The notes beneath the pieces are model-generated. The model was not told the DNA's origin. It made no database searches and worked only from the letters and a program-made list of their open reading frames with translations. A DNA stretch of 64,000 bases, taken from contig DJJR01000026.1 in assembly GCA_002434245.1 (NCBI GenBank), forward strand, positions 1 through 64,000, in the 5' to 3' direction. Within the stretch, counting starts at the first letter, position 1. Every line of letters starts with the position of its first letter. This document shows positions 45,204 through 55,094 of the stretch, in pieces. The stretch comes from Pelosinus fermentans. GTDB taxonomy: Bacteria; Bacillota; Negativicutes; DSM-13327. The translations under genes and the position numbers were made by a program.

Positions 45204-48200
45204 ATGAAGCAGGAATTAATTCTTCATGATTCACAATTGGAGTTTTTTCGCAGCCCCTTTGGGGCTGTTTGTTGTAATCAACCTATTGTTCTTCATTTGA
45301 AAATACAGAATTCTGTTACTCCTGTAAGTGTTGTACTTCGTTTATGGCGAGAGGACCGGGGTGAAGAGAAAATCCCGATGAAGCGGTTAGACGATTCAGG
45401 ACAGACGATACTCTACCAAGTACAGCTGAATGCTCCCTTAGCTCCTTGCATTATGTGGTATTATTTTATTATTCGCCTGGAGGATAAGGTATATTATTAT
45501 GGAAATCAGACTGACCGTCTAGGTGGAAGCGGTCAATTATATGAGGCAGAACCTCCCGGTTATCAAATTACTGTATATAAGAACGGAGCCGTTACTCCTG
45601 ACTGGTTTAAAGGTTCTGTAATGTATCAAATTTTTCCGGATCGCTTTTATAAGGAAACAGCAGATGGACAGGTCTTAGCGGCCCCAAAAGGAAGCGTTAT
45701 TCACGCCCATTGGGATAATCATCCTTATTATATTCGTGATGCAGATACAGGACGGATTGTATCCTATGACTTTTTTGGGGGAAATTTGCAGGGAGTCATT
45801 GCAAAACTACCCTATTTGAAGGAACTTGGTGTTAGTGTCATTTACTTTAATCCTATCTTTGCATCCCCCAGCAATCACCGCTACGATACAGGGGACTATA
45901 AAACGATAGATGCCATGCTTGGTGACAACCAAACCTTCAGGGCATTGTGCGAAAAAGCAAAAGAATATGGTATTGCTATAATTTTAGATGGTGTTTTTAG
46001 TCATACGGGCAGTGACAGCATTTATTTCAACCGGGAAGGAAATTATCCTGTGGTGGGTGCTTATCAATCCAAGGAATCTCCTTATTATAATTGGTATCGC
46101 TTTAAAGAGTATCCCCATTCTTATGAGGCTTGGTGGGGGATTGACACAATGCCCAATGTGGAAGAGAATGAACCTTCCTATGTTGATTATATAATTGAAG
46201 GAAAGAATAGTGTGATTAAGCAGTGGCTGCAGCTGGGAGCTAAGGGATGGCGTCTGGATGTGGCAGATGAGCTGCCGGATGAATTTATAAAAAAGATCTA
46301 TAAAACCATGAAAAATGTGGACCCAGACAGCATACTCATTGGTGAGGTCTGGGAAGATGCTTCTAATAAGGAAAGCTATGGAAAACTTAGAAAGTATCTG
46401 CAGGGGGATGAATTGGATTCGGTTATGAATTATCCCTTCCGCGGGATTGTACTGGATTTTATTCTTGGCGCGATTGGTGCTCCTGCCGTTCATCGACGAT
46501 TTATGAGCCTTGCAGAGAATTATCCTCGTCAAAACTTTTATGCCATGATGAATTTAATTGGCAGTCATGATGTAGCCAGAGTATTGACATTGCTGGGAGA
46601 GGCTCCCTCTCCAGACAGTCTGACTGTTGCTCAGCAGGCCGTATATCGTCTGCCTGCTGACAAACGTCAATTAGGAATTGCCAGATTGAAGATATTGGTT
46701 TTATGGCAGATGACCTTTCCCGGTGTTCCCTGCATTTATTATGGGGATGAAGCTGGCACAGAAGGCTTTAAAGACCCTTTCAACCGCGGGACGTATCCAT
46801 GGGGCCAGGAAGATCAGGAACTGCTGGCTTGGTATAAGCAAGTGATTGCGGTACACAACCGCTACGATGTTTTCAAAACAGGAGAATGGATTTCCCTGCC
46901 TGTCCATGAACAGGTATATGGATATATTCGCAAAATTAGCAATGGCAAGAATGTTTTTAGTCAATCAGCTCAGGATAATACGGCAGTGATTTTGTTGAAT
47001 TCGAGTGTAGATCAATCCATAACCGTGGAGCTTCCTATTCGCAAGTGGTGTCACGGTGTCATGGTAGATATACTAAATAACAACCAGGAAATACGGATTG
47101 TAAAAGGAATGTTGACGGTATGTTTACAGCCTTTGGAAGGTAAGGTTCTTTTGCAAGTCGAAAAGAGCTTTTCTCTGCGCCGGGCAGGAATACTCTTACA
47201 TCCCACATCACTGCCTTCTAAATATGGTATTGGGGATTTGGGAAAAGAAGCCTATGAATTTATTGATTTTTTACATAAGAGCAAACAGAAATTGTGGCAG
47301 GTACTTCCGTTGAATCCAGTAGGGGATAGTCATTCTCCCTATCAATGTCCTTCTGCCTTTGCGGGCAACCCTCTGTTGATATCTTTAGATAAATTAGTGA
47401 GCGTAGGGCTTTTGAAGGCACAAGATCTGGGACAGGTTCCTAACTTTCATGACGAACAGGTTTTATTTTCTAAAGTAAAAGAATATAAAGAATCCTTATT
47501 GTTCAAAGCTTTTATGACGTTTAGGCAGCAAAGTATATCTCAGGGTTATGAACGTTTTCGTAAGGCAAATCATGGCTGGCTTTCGGATTATACTTTGTTT
47601 ATGGCGCTAAAAACCTATTTTAAGGGGCAGCCATGGCACCTGTGGCCCAGAGAAGCTGCTTTGCGGGAACCGGCAGCGCTGAAGCAGTATAAAGAATTAC
47701 TGGCGGATGATATTGATTATCATACTTTTTTGCAATTTATCTTCTTTAGCCAATGGGAGGAGGTAAAAAAGTATGCCAACCAGCAGAAGGTCAATATTAT
47801 TGGTGATATACCTATTTTTGTGGCCCATGATAGTTGTGATGTCTGGGCAAATCAGCAGCTGTTTGATCTAGATGAAAATGGCAGGGCAAAAACAGTGGCT
47901 GGGGTTCCGCCTGACTATTTTAGTAAAACGGGTCAATTATGGGGGAATCCTCATTATCGCTGGACAGAAATGGCCAAAGATGATTACCGCTGGTGGAGAG
48001 AACGGCTGCAAGTCTTATTTTCCTTAGTTGACATCATCCGTGTAGACCATTTTCGCGGTTTTGAATCCTTTTGGGAAGTTCCCGCTATAGCAGAAACGGC
48101 AGAGCAGGGGCAATGGGTAAAGGGACCGGGAGAGCGATTTTTTCGTATTCTGCAAAAGCATTTAGGTCCATTGCCTATTATTGTAGAAGATTTAGGGATC

Positions 48201-48665
48201 ATTACACCGGAAGTGGAGGATTTAAAATATGAACTTTCTTTTCCGGGAATTAAGGTGCTTCAGTTTTCGTTTTATTTTGATGAACAGGGAAAATGCATAC
48301 CCTTTACCTGTGAAAAGAATGTGGTTATCTATACAGGAACTCATGATAATGATACAATCAGCAGCTGGTATGAAAAACTGCTGGCAGAAGACCTGACGTT
48401 AGCAGCATGCATACGGCAGGAAATTGGTCTGGATAAGGAAGACGGGATTGCGCCTCACTGGAAATTTATAGAATTTTTATATAAGGCTAATGCAGATACT
48501 GCTATTGTTCCCTTACAGGATATTTTAGGGCTATCCGGTATAGCCAGAATGAATCTTCCAGGTACAGCAGGAGGCAGCAACTGGGCTTGGCGGCTGAATA
48601 AGAAGCTGCTAACAAATGCAGTCAGCAATAAGCTGGCTGGACTTACAGAAAAATATGCAAGATAA
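45204..48665 (+). CDS. Fusion: GH13 neopullulanase-like amylase + GH77 4-alpha-glucanotransferase
   Basis: This 1153-residue protein joins two enzymes. Residues about 1-130 form a CBM34-like N-domain and 140-590 a GH13 barrel with nucleophile Asp in GWRLDVADEL, Glu in LIGEVWED and Asp in LIGSHDVARVL; a C-terminal beta domain ends near 660. From about residue 668 a MalQ domain begins (RRAGILLHPTSLPSKYGIGD), with SAFAGNPLLISL, Asp in IIRVDHFRGF, Glu in IIVEDLG and Asp in TGTHDNDT. It could debranch or hydrolyse glycogen and rearrange the released maltodextrins in one polypeptide. No signal peptide is seen, so it is cytoplasmic. GAGGG lies 8 bases before ATG 45204; an upstream in-frame ATG at 45132 is weaker. 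It closes the glycogen operon. Confidence 0.92.
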   Translation: MKQELILHDSQLEFFRSPFGAVCCNQPIVLHLKIQNSVTPVSVVLRLWREDRGEEKIPMKRLDDSGQTILYQVQLNAPLAPCIMWYYFIIRLEDKVYYYGNQTDRLGGSGQLYEAEPPGYQITVYKNGAVTPDWFKGSVMYQIFPDRFYKETADGQVLAAPKGSVIHAHWDNHPYYIRDADTGRIVSYDFFGGNLQGVIAKLPYLKELGVSVIYFNPIFASPSNHRYDTGDYKTIDAMLGDNQTFRALCEKAKEYGIAIILDGVFSHTGSDSIYFNREGNYPVVGAYQSKESPYYNWYRFKEYPHSYEAWWGIDTMPNVEENEPSYVDYIIEGKNSVIKQWLQLGAKGWRLDVADELPDEFIKKIYKTMKNVDPDSILIGEVWEDASNKESYGKLRKYLQGDELDSVMNYPFRGIVLDFILGAIGAPAVHRRFMSLAENYPRQNFYAMMNLIGSHDVARVLTLLGEAPSPDSLTVAQQAVYRLPADKRQLGIARLKILVLWQMTFPGVPCIYYGDEAGTEGFKDPFNRGTYPWGQEDQELLAWYKQVIAVHNRYDVFKTGEWISLPVHEQVYGYIRKISNGKNVFSQSAQDNTAVILLNSSVDQSITVELPIRKWCHGVMVDILNNNQEIRIVKGMLTVCLQPLEGKVLLQVEKSFSLRRAGILLHPTSLPSKYGIGDLGKEAYEFIDFLHKSKQKLWQVLPLNPVGDSHSPYQCPSAFAGNPLLISLDKLVSVGLLKAQDLGQVPNFHDEQVLFSKVKEYKESLLFKAFMTFRQQSISQGYERFRKANHGWLSDYTLFMALKTYFKGQPWHLWPREAALREPAALKQYKELLADDIDYHTFLQFIFFSQWEEVKKYANQQKVNIIGDIPIFVAHDSCDVWANQQLFDLDENGRAKTVAGVPPDYFSKTGQLWGNPHYRWTEMAKDDYRWWRERLQVLFSLVDIIRVDHFRGFESFWEVPAIAETAEQGQWVKGPGERFFRILQKHLGPLPIIVEDLGIITPEVEDLKYELSFPGIKVLQFSFYFDEQGKCIPFTCEKNVVIYTGTHDNDTISSWYEKLLAEDLTLAACIRQEIGLDKEDGIAPHWKFIEFLYKANADTAIVPLQDILGLSGIARMNLPGTAGGSNWAWRLNKKLLTNAVSNKLAGLTEKYAR

Positions 48666-48697
48666 ATCGTAGTCTGTCGGTGAAGCTCATTTAGGGC

Positions 48698-48732
48698 GGC
48701 AAAGGATGAGCATAGCTTGCTCATCCTTTGCC
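48698..48732 (+). terminator. Perfect hairpin ending the glycogen operon
   Basis: GGCAAAGGATGAGC / GCTCATCCTTTGCC, 14-bp perfect stem with a 7-base loop; the tail has few T, so efficiency is uncertain. Confidence 0.65.
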
Positions 48733-48801
48733 TGTCTGTAGCTATAGATAGTTGTTTTCGAGAGAATACATTCTTTAAGAGGGGAAATATTGTAAAAACT
48801 A

Positions 48802-48863
48802 TTGACGAAAGGATAGGATCAATAGTAATATTGAATTAATACCGAACCGGTATAGTATTAATT
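48802..48863 (+). promoter_or_regulatory. Promoter and Rrf2-type operator ahead of rrf2-cydAB
   Basis: TTGACG (48802-48807) and AGTAAT (48824-48829) form a plausible promoter. Next to it AATTAATAC (48834-48842) and GTATTAATT (48855-48863) are perfect inverted repeats, with an inner ATACC/GGTAT pair. A dimeric Rrf2 regulator bound here would control its own gene and cydAB. Confidence 0.6.
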
Positions 48864-48881
48864 ATAAAAGGAGGTGTGTAC

Positions 48882-49304
48882 GTGCAGTTCAACCAAGCCA
48901 CAGACTATGCTTTCCGCGTCATTTTGTATTTAGCAGAATTGCCTGAAGGAAAATTAGCCAATAGCCAGACAATCGCTGAAGAACAAAATATACCCGCAGG
49001 TTTTTTGCAAAAGATTATGCGATCTTTAGTAAAAGGAGAATTGGTAAAATCCTATCGGGGAGTAGACGGAGGTTTTGTCTTGGCGATGTCGTCCGAAAAG
49101 ATTAGCCTTTTGGATGTAATTGAAGTAATGGAAGGACCTTTGGATTTGCAGCGGTGTTTAAAAGAAGATTCTGCCTGCACGAAGGGGTGCGAGGTAAAAT
49201 GTCCCGTACATGCTTCATTGGCTGTGATTCAAGCAAATTTTACAAAGGCTTTACGTGAAGTTAACTTTGCTGGATTAGTGGGAAAAGATCAAGAGGAGAG
49301 GTAG
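48882..49304 (+). CDS. Rrf2-family transcriptional regulator
   Basis: This 140-residue regulator has the Rrf2 winged helix (ATDYAFRVILYLAEL; IAEEQNIPAGFLQKIMRSL; YRGVDGGFVLA) and a Cys-rich segment (CLKEDSACTKGCEVKCPVH) that can hold an Fe-S cluster as in IscR, NsrR and RsrR. It probably senses oxygen, redox or nitric oxide. AAGGAGG is 7 bases before GTG 48882, better than GTG 48876. It is 9 bases upstream of cydA, so it most likely controls the oxidase genes through the palindrome at 48834. Confidence 0.93.
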   Translation: MQFNQATDYAFRVILYLAELPEGKLANSQTIAEEQNIPAGFLQKIMRSLVKGELVKSYRGVDGGFVLAMSSEKISLLDVIEVMEGPLDLQRCLKEDSACTKGCEVKCPVHASLAVIQANFTKALREVNFAGLVGKDQEER

Positions 49305-49313
49305 GGGAAGAAT

Positions 49314-50702
49314 ATGGAAGAAGTGCTTTTGGCACGATGGCAGTTTGCCATTACAACGGTATACCATTTTTTATTTGTACCGTTGACATTAGGGTTGTCC
49401 GTATTAGTGGCCGTGATGGAAACCATGTATGTCAGAACCGGTAATGAAACCTATAAAACAATGACTAAATTTTGGGGCAAATTGTTTTTAGTTAATTTTA
49501 TTATGGGTGTGGTAACTGGAATTGTTCAGGAATTTCATTTTGGTATGAATTGGGCTGAGTATTCTCGTTTTATGGGGGATATTTTTGGTGCGCCTTTAGC
49601 GCTAGAAGCCTTATCAGCGTTTTTCCTGGAATCGACTTTTTTAGGGTTGTGGATCTTTGGCTGGGATCGATTATCCAAAAAAATGCATGCAGCCTGTATA
49701 TGGCTGGTTGCTTTTGGCAGTAATTTATCGGCTTTTTGGATTTTGGTAGCCAATTCCTTTATGCAGTCTCCAGTGGGGTATGCACTTCGCAATGGACGGG
49801 CAGAAATGACTGATTTTATTCAGGTAATTACCAATCCGTATGTATGGGGACAATTCCCGCACACGGTTTTAGGAGGCTTAGTAACTGCGGGTGTATTTGT
49901 AACAGCCATTAGTGCTTACTATTTATTAAAAAAACGTCATTTGCCTGTGTTTAAACCTTCCATTAAAATTGGTTTGGCATGCATGTTGGTAAGCACATTG
50001 TTAGTAATGGGTACAGGACATTTACAAGCTCAATTTCTTGCTGTAAAACAGCCTATGAAGATGGCAGCCATGGAGGCATTGTGGGAATCTGCTGATCCGG
50101 CACCTTTCGCAATTGCAGTAGTGGTGGATGAGAAAAACAAAAAGAATTCTTTTGAGATTGGTGTCCCAGGGGCATTATCTTTTCTAGCATATGATAAGTT
50201 TTCAGGAGAAATCAAAGGGATTAACGAACTGCAGGCAGCCGCAGAGAAAAAATACGGACCGGGTAACTATACGCCTAATATTACACAATCCTTCTGGACA
50301 TTCCGTATTATGGTGCTGTCTGGCTTGTGGATGATGTTCGTGGCAGCATTAGGTGCGTTCTTCTTCTATAAGAAACAGTTAGAAGAGAATCCTTTTATTC
50401 TCAAGTTGTTATTGTGGAGCTTACCATTTCCTTATATTGCGAATTCTACAGGTTGGATTCTGACAGAAGGTGGAAGGCAGCCTTGGATTGTGGTAGGTTT
50501 GCAAAAAGTCAGTGAGGGTGTGTCCACTAATGTAACCAGTACCGAAATCTGGATTTCGATGATTGGTTTTACGGTACTGTATGGGGTATTAGCGGCCGTA
50601 GCTGTTTACTTAGTGCGTAAATTTATTATAATCGGTCCCTTGGATGAAAAACCCGTTCTAAGTGTGCTGACGAAGAAGAAGGAGGCGACATTATGGAACT
50701 AA
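49314..50702 (+). CDS. cydA: Cytochrome bd oxidase subunit I
   Basis: This 462-residue membrane subunit binds haems b558, b595 and d and oxidises quinol. His in TTVYHFLFVPLTLG near residue 17, the GRQPW quinol-loop motif and VTGIVQEFHFGMNW are characteristic. The Q-loop is short, the form common in Firmicutes. About nine membrane spans are evident. It overlaps cydB by 10 bases. The complex gives high-affinity oxygen reduction, useful for oxygen defence in an anaerobe. Confidence 0.96.
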   Translation: MEEVLLARWQFAITTVYHFLFVPLTLGLSVLVAVMETMYVRTGNETYKTMTKFWGKLFLVNFIMGVVTGIVQEFHFGMNWAEYSRFMGDIFGAPLALEALSAFFLESTFLGLWIFGWDRLSKKMHAACIWLVAFGSNLSAFWILVANSFMQSPVGYALRNGRAEMTDFIQVITNPYVWGQFPHTVLGGLVTAGVFVTAISAYYLLKKRHLPVFKPSIKIGLACMLVSTLLVMGTGHLQAQFLAVKQPMKMAAMEALWESADPAPFAIAVVVDEKNKKNSFEIGVPGALSFLAYDKFSGEIKGINELQAAAEKKYGPGNYTPNITQSFWTFRIMVLSGLWMMFVAALGAFFFYKKQLEENPFILKLLLWSLPFPYIANSTGWILTEGGRQPWIVVGLQKVSEGVSTNVTSTEIWISMIGFTVLYGVLAAVAVYLVRKFIIIGPLDEKPVLSVLTKKKEATLWN

Positions 50703-51697
50703 ATGTCTTGTGGTTTATCTTAGTTGGAGTTCTATTTACCGGCTTTTTTTTCCTGGAAGGCTTTGATTATGGTGTGGGCATGCTTTTGCCCTTTATCGGA
50801 AAAAACGATGTGGAACGACGCATTGTAATTAATACCATAGGTCCATTTTGGGATGGTAATGAAGTATGGATGATTACTGCAGGCGGCGCCTTATTTGCAG
50901 CCTTTCCCCATGTGTATGCTACCATGTTCAGCGGATTTTACATGGCGTTGTTTTTGATGTTGGTAGCATTGATTCTGCGGGGGGTAGCCATTGAGTTTCG
51001 CAGTAAGGATGAAAGCTCTGAGTGGCGCAGTACATGGGATTGGATGATCTTTATTGGAAGTACTTTGCCAGCACTGCTTTGGGGTGTTGCCGTTACGAAT
51101 TTGATTCAGGGTATCCCCATTAATAGTAAGATGCAGTATGCCGGGACTTTCTTTGATTTATTGAGTCCTTATACCTTAGTAGGCGGGATTGCCTTTTTAT
51201 TAGTGTTTTTGTTCCATGGAGCATTGTTTCTGACTCTTCGGGTGGAGGGAGAGCTCATTGAAAGATCCCGTAAAGCAGCGGTGAAAATTGGCTTAGTTGC
51301 AGCGGTGGTTTTTTTGAGTCTTGTCGGTTTAACTTACACAAATACGGATTTATTTAAAAGTGCATTAGCCAGCAGCGCCTTATGGGGGGCAGTAGCAGTC
51401 TTTGTCGCTGGTTACGTTCTGCTTTGGTTAAAACGATTTGGCTGGGCTTTTGCCATGAGTGGGTTGGCAATTGCTTTTACGACGATAGCCTTCTTTAGTG
51501 GTTTATTTCCTCGGATTATGGTATCCAGTATAAATCCTGCATGGAGTTTAACCATTCATAATGCCGCTTCCAGTGCGTATACGTTAAAGATTATGTCCTT
51601 TGCAGCCCTGGCCTTAGTACCGATTGTGCTGGCCTATCAGGGGTGGACCTATTGGGTATTTCGTAAACGGGTTACAGCGAAAGAGTTGGAATATTAA
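50693..51697 (+). CDS. cydB: Cytochrome bd oxidase subunit II
   Basis: This 334-residue membrane subunit pairs with CydA. FLEGFDYGVGMLLPFIG at the N-terminus and TIGPFWDGNEVWMITAGGALFAAFP are diagnostic of CydB. About eight or nine membrane segments are present. AAGGAGG inside cydA serves as the ribosome binding site. Length is typical. Confidence 0.96.
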   Translation: MELNVLWFILVGVLFTGFFFLEGFDYGVGMLLPFIGKNDVERRIVINTIGPFWDGNEVWMITAGGALFAAFPHVYATMFSGFYMALFLMLVALILRGVAIEFRSKDESSEWRSTWDWMIFIGSTLPALLWGVAVTNLIQGIPINSKMQYAGTFFDLLSPYTLVGGIAFLLVFLFHGALFLTLRVEGELIERSRKAAVKIGLVAAVVFLSLVGLTYTNTDLFKSALASSALWGAVAVFVAGYVLLWLKRFGWAFAMSGLAIAFTTIAFFSGLFPRIMVSSINPAWSLTIHNAASSAYTLKIMSFAALALVPIVLAYQGWTYWVFRKRVTAKELEY

Positions 51698-51700
51698 TTA

Positions 51701-51734
51701 TGAATAAGGGCAGCTGGTAAGCTGCCCTTATTCA
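51701..51734 (+). terminator. Hairpin after cydAB
   Basis: TGAATAAGGGCAGC / GCTGCCCTTATTCA, 14-bp perfect stem with a 6-base loop; little T tail. Confidence 0.65.
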
Positions 51735-51841
51735 TAAATCTAAAGCAAGTCTTCTTTATTAAAATATTGTGTATATTTTGTAGACTTATGGTATAGTGAT
51801 AATAGGAGTCTTTGTTTCATTTAAAAAAGGGGGCGATGGGT

Positions 51842-54706
51842 ATGGTAATGAAAGTTGTAGAGAGTGATATTGCGAAACTTCCCGATAATTATAGGAGTTT
51901 TTATCATGATGTTATAAAATTTATCCCTAGGGAACGAGTTTTTGTTGACCCGATTCGCACATTAGCATATGGTGCTGACGCTAGTTTTTACAGCATGCTT
52001 CCCAAAATCGTAATTAAAATAAAAAATGCAGAAGAAATGTCCACTATTTTAAAACAGGCCAATCAGGTGAAAATTCCTGTCACTTTTCGTGCAGCAGGGA
52101 CGAGCTTATCTGGACAATCTATTACGGATTCCGTGCTTTTAGTTGCTACAGAGGGCTGGCATAATTACTCCATTAGTCCTGGCGGTGAATCCATTGCGTT
52201 AGAGCCAGGGATTATTGGTTCTGAAGCCAATTCATATTTAAAATCCTATTCGCGAAAAATCGGACCGGACCCTGCAACGATTAACAATGCTATGATCGGT
52301 GGTATTGCAGCGAATAATGCCAGTGGTATGTGCTGTGGTACGGCTGATAATAGTTATAAGACAGTTGAGAGCATGAAGCTTATTTTTGCAGATGGTTCAG
52401 TGCTGGATACGGCAAGCGCAGCTTCGCGAGAAGAATTTAAAAAAAATAATCCTTCCATTATAGAAGAAATTGAAAAAATCCGTGATGAAATTAATGCAGA
52501 CGCAGAGCTGACACAGCTTATTAAGCGTAAATATAAAATTAAAAATACCACTGGATATGGTCTGAACTCTTTTGTCGATTATTCAGATCCTTTTGACATT
52601 ATTAATCATTTAATGATCGGCTCAGAAGGCACATTGGGTTTTATTACGGAAATAACCTATAAAACAGTCATTGAACATGAGCATAAAGCATCAGCATTAA
52701 TGATTTTCCCTGATATGAATACCACCTGTCTGGCAGTAATGGAACTTGACCGTGATTTGGTCGCTGCTGCTGAACTGATGGATCGTGCATCTCTTCGTTC
52801 TGTAGAGGATGAACCGGGAATGCCGAATTATTTAAAAACTTTATCACCGGATGCAGCTTCTTTATTGGTAGAAGTGCGGGCAGGAGATAAGGCAGCCTTA
52901 AATCAGTTAATTGAAGATGTAAAAGCACGCTTAGCACATCTTCCTACTGTACTGCCAATTACTTTTACGGATGTTAAAGCAGAGTATGAAGTTTTATGGC
53001 ATATTCGTAAAGGAATTTTCCCTGCCGTTGGCGGCATGAGGAGACCTGGTACCTCTGTTATTATTGAGGATGTGGCTTTTCCGAAAGAACGAATGGCTGA
53101 AGCTGTGCTGGAACTTCGTAACATTATGAATAAATATAACTATGACGACGGCATCATTTATGGACATGCTTTAGATGGCAATGTGCATTTTGTTGTAACG
53201 CAAACCTTTAAAAATCAAGAAGAAATTGAACGCTATCAGTCCTTAATCAAAGATGTTTGCGACATGGTAGTCAATGAGTATGGCGGATCGCTAAAGGCTG
53301 AGCATGGTACAGGCCGTAACATGGCACCATTTGTGGAAATGGAATGGGGCAAAACGGCTTATAGTTATATGCGCAAATTGAAAAAGGTATTTGATGCGGA
53401 ACATACCTTAAACCCAGATGTTATTATCACGGACAACCAATTGCTTTATATTCAGAACTTGAAGCCCATGGCTCAGGCTCATGAGATCATTGATAAATGT
53501 ATTGAATGCGGTTTTTGTGAAATTAATTGTCCTTCGAAGAATCTTACAGCTACGCCTAGACAGCGTATTGTGGTGCAGCGTGAAATTGCCAGATTGCGCC
53601 AAACTGGTGAAGACCCAGAACGTCTGCGTCGTTTAGAAGAAGATTATGCCTATTTTGGTGATGAAACCTGTGCTACAGACGGATTGTGTTCTACCACCTG
53701 TCCTGTGGGTATTAATACAGGAGAGCACACGAAGCATTATCGGGCTCAATTAATGGGAGATAACGGAAAATCCATTGGACGTTTCATTACGAAAAACTTT
53801 GCCGGTGTAACAACTATGGCACGTATGGGACTGTCTAGTGCCAAAATAGCACATTCCGTACTCGGTACTTCTTTGATGGGCGGTATTGCTGGCGGACTTC
53901 ATTCCATCAGCGGCCATAAAGTGCCATTATGGAATCCTTGGATGGCAGGACCTGGTCAGACCCCTGATCCTTCCCGTTCCAAAAAGGGTGTAGATGGCCG
54001 TAAAGTCGTGTATTTCCCCAGTTGCGTGAGTCGTACTATGGGCGGCGCTGCTCCTGGCGACCGGGATAAACGTCAGCTTACTCAAGTAATGATTCAATTG
54101 ATGGAAAAGGCTGGTTATGAAGTGATTTTTCCTCGTGAGATGGATAAGTTATGCTGTGGTATGCCTTTTGAAAGTAAAGGGTTATTCGAGTCTGCTGATA
54201 AGATGAGCAGTGAATTGGAAAAAGAATTAATAGTTGTGAGCAATAATGGGGAGTATCCTATTGTTTGTGATACAAGTCCTTGTATTTATCGTATGCGAAA
54301 AGTAATGGATAAGAAGCTGAAAATGTATGAACCCGTAGAATTTATCCACGACTATCTGTTTGATTTGCTGGAATTCAAACAACAGCCGGAAACTATTGCT
54401 GTACACGTGACATGCAGTTCGACTAAATTAGGGCTCAAAGAGAAGTTTAAGAAATTAGCAGAAGCTTGCGCGACGAAGGTGGTCATGCCAGAGCGAGTTA
54501 GATGCTGCGGATTTGCTGGTGATAAAGGCTTTGAAGTACCAGAATTAAATGAATCTGCTCTAGCTGAGCTCAAAGACAGCCTACCTGCAGATTGTACTTC
54601 CGGCTATTCCAATAGCCGTACCTGCGAAATGGGTCTGGCTCATCGCAGCGGTCTTAGCTATCAATCCATGGTATTCTTGGTTGATCGTTGTACAGTAGCA
54701 AAATAA
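51842..54706 (+). CDS. FAD- and Fe-S-dependent D-lactate dehydrogenase (Dld-II type)
   Basis: This 954-residue protein combines a FAD_binding_4 domain (about 45-270, with RAAGTSLSGQSITD and DPATINNAMIGGIAANNASG), a FAD-oxidase C domain (to about 540, with HALDGNVHF and KAEHGTGRN), two [4Fe-4S] motifs (CIECGFCEINCPSK and CATDGLCSTTCP), and C-terminal CCG modules (CCGMPFESKG; CCGFAGDKGF). This matches quinone-linked D-lactate dehydrogenases such as Shewanella Dld-II. It may feed electrons from D-lactate to quinone and then to the neighbouring bd oxidase or another acceptor. GGGGG lies 8 bases before ATG 51842. Glycolate or 2-hydroxyglutarate oxidation is an alternative. Confidence 0.9.
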   Translation: MVMKVVESDIAKLPDNYRSFYHDVIKFIPRERVFVDPIRTLAYGADASFYSMLPKIVIKIKNAEEMSTILKQANQVKIPVTFRAAGTSLSGQSITDSVLLVATEGWHNYSISPGGESIALEPGIIGSEANSYLKSYSRKIGPDPATINNAMIGGIAANNASGMCCGTADNSYKTVESMKLIFADGSVLDTASAASREEFKKNNPSIIEEIEKIRDEINADAELTQLIKRKYKIKNTTGYGLNSFVDYSDPFDIINHLMIGSEGTLGFITEITYKTVIEHEHKASALMIFPDMNTTCLAVMELDRDLVAAAELMDRASLRSVEDEPGMPNYLKTLSPDAASLLVEVRAGDKAALNQLIEDVKARLAHLPTVLPITFTDVKAEYEVLWHIRKGIFPAVGGMRRPGTSVIIEDVAFPKERMAEAVLELRNIMNKYNYDDGIIYGHALDGNVHFVVTQTFKNQEEIERYQSLIKDVCDMVVNEYGGSLKAEHGTGRNMAPFVEMEWGKTAYSYMRKLKKVFDAEHTLNPDVIITDNQLLYIQNLKPMAQAHEIIDKCIECGFCEINCPSKNLTATPRQRIVVQREIARLRQTGEDPERLRRLEEDYAYFGDETCATDGLCSTTCPVGINTGEHTKHYRAQLMGDNGKSIGRFITKNFAGVTTMARMGLSSAKIAHSVLGTSLMGGIAGGLHSISGHKVPLWNPWMAGPGQTPDPSRSKKGVDGRKVVYFPSCVSRTMGGAAPGDRDKRQLTQVMIQLMEKAGYEVIFPREMDKLCCGMPFESKGLFESADKMSSELEKELIVVSNNGEYPIVCDTSPCIYRMRKVMDKKLKMYEPVEFIHDYLFDLLEFKQQPETIAVHVTCSSTKLGLKEKFKKLAEACATKVVMPERVRCCGFAGDKGFEVPELNESALAELKDSLPADCTSGYSNSRTCEMGLAHRSGLSYQSMVFLVDRCTVAK

Positions 54707-54738
54707 CAAGTACGTTAGCACTATAACTATGAGTTTCA

Positions 54739-54782
54739 AAAAGCTATGCTTCCTATTAAAAATAAGGAGCATAGCTTTTTTA
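54739..54782 (+). terminator. Intrinsic terminator of the D-lactate dehydrogenase gene
   Basis: AAAAGCTATGCTTCCTATT pairs with AATAAGGAGCATAGCTTTT with one bulge; TTTTTT follows. Confidence 0.85.
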
Positions 54783-54946
54783 CAATATCAGCAAAACGGG
54801 TGCTTTTGGGGAAGAGAGCGGGGAAAGAACGATTGAACCGCGAAGGTGCGAAGAGATGCGAAGAACACGAAGGGGAGATCAGCCTGTCATTATCAAGAAA
54901 AGCCCTCCTAAAAAGGGCATAGAAAATGCGTGGGAAAAAAGATAAT

Positions 54947-55026
54947 CGAACCACAGAGGCACAGAGAAAAAATAGATAGGAATTAGAAAATCCTCCTCCG
55001 TGTTCTCTGTGTGCTCTGTGGTTAAC
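54947..55026. repeat. Palindromic repeat, CAGAG subtype, nested inside the CGAAG copy
   Basis: Left arm CGAACCACAGAGGCACAGAG and right arm CTCTGTGTGCTCTGTGGTT are near reverse complements around an AT-rich centre, like the copies at 31480 and 56602. Position inside another repeat suggests insertion. Confidence 0.8.
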
Positions 55027-55062
55027 TAGATATATACTCTATTGTTATAGATTCAAGCAGGG

Positions 55063-55094
55063 GATTGCTTCGTCGTACCTCCTCGCAATGACAG
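55063..55094. repeat. Short repeat unit resembling widespread GCAATGACA palindromes
   Basis: GATTGCTTCGTCGTACC followed by TCCTCGCAATGACAG has ATTGC/GCAAT symmetry. From memory, similar units are scattered through many bacterial genomes. Only this copy is in the window. Confidence 0.45.

Noticed and set aside
45984..46532. 182-codon ORF antisense to the amylase fusion
   Set aside because: It mirrors the well-supported GH13 frame and has no signals of its own.
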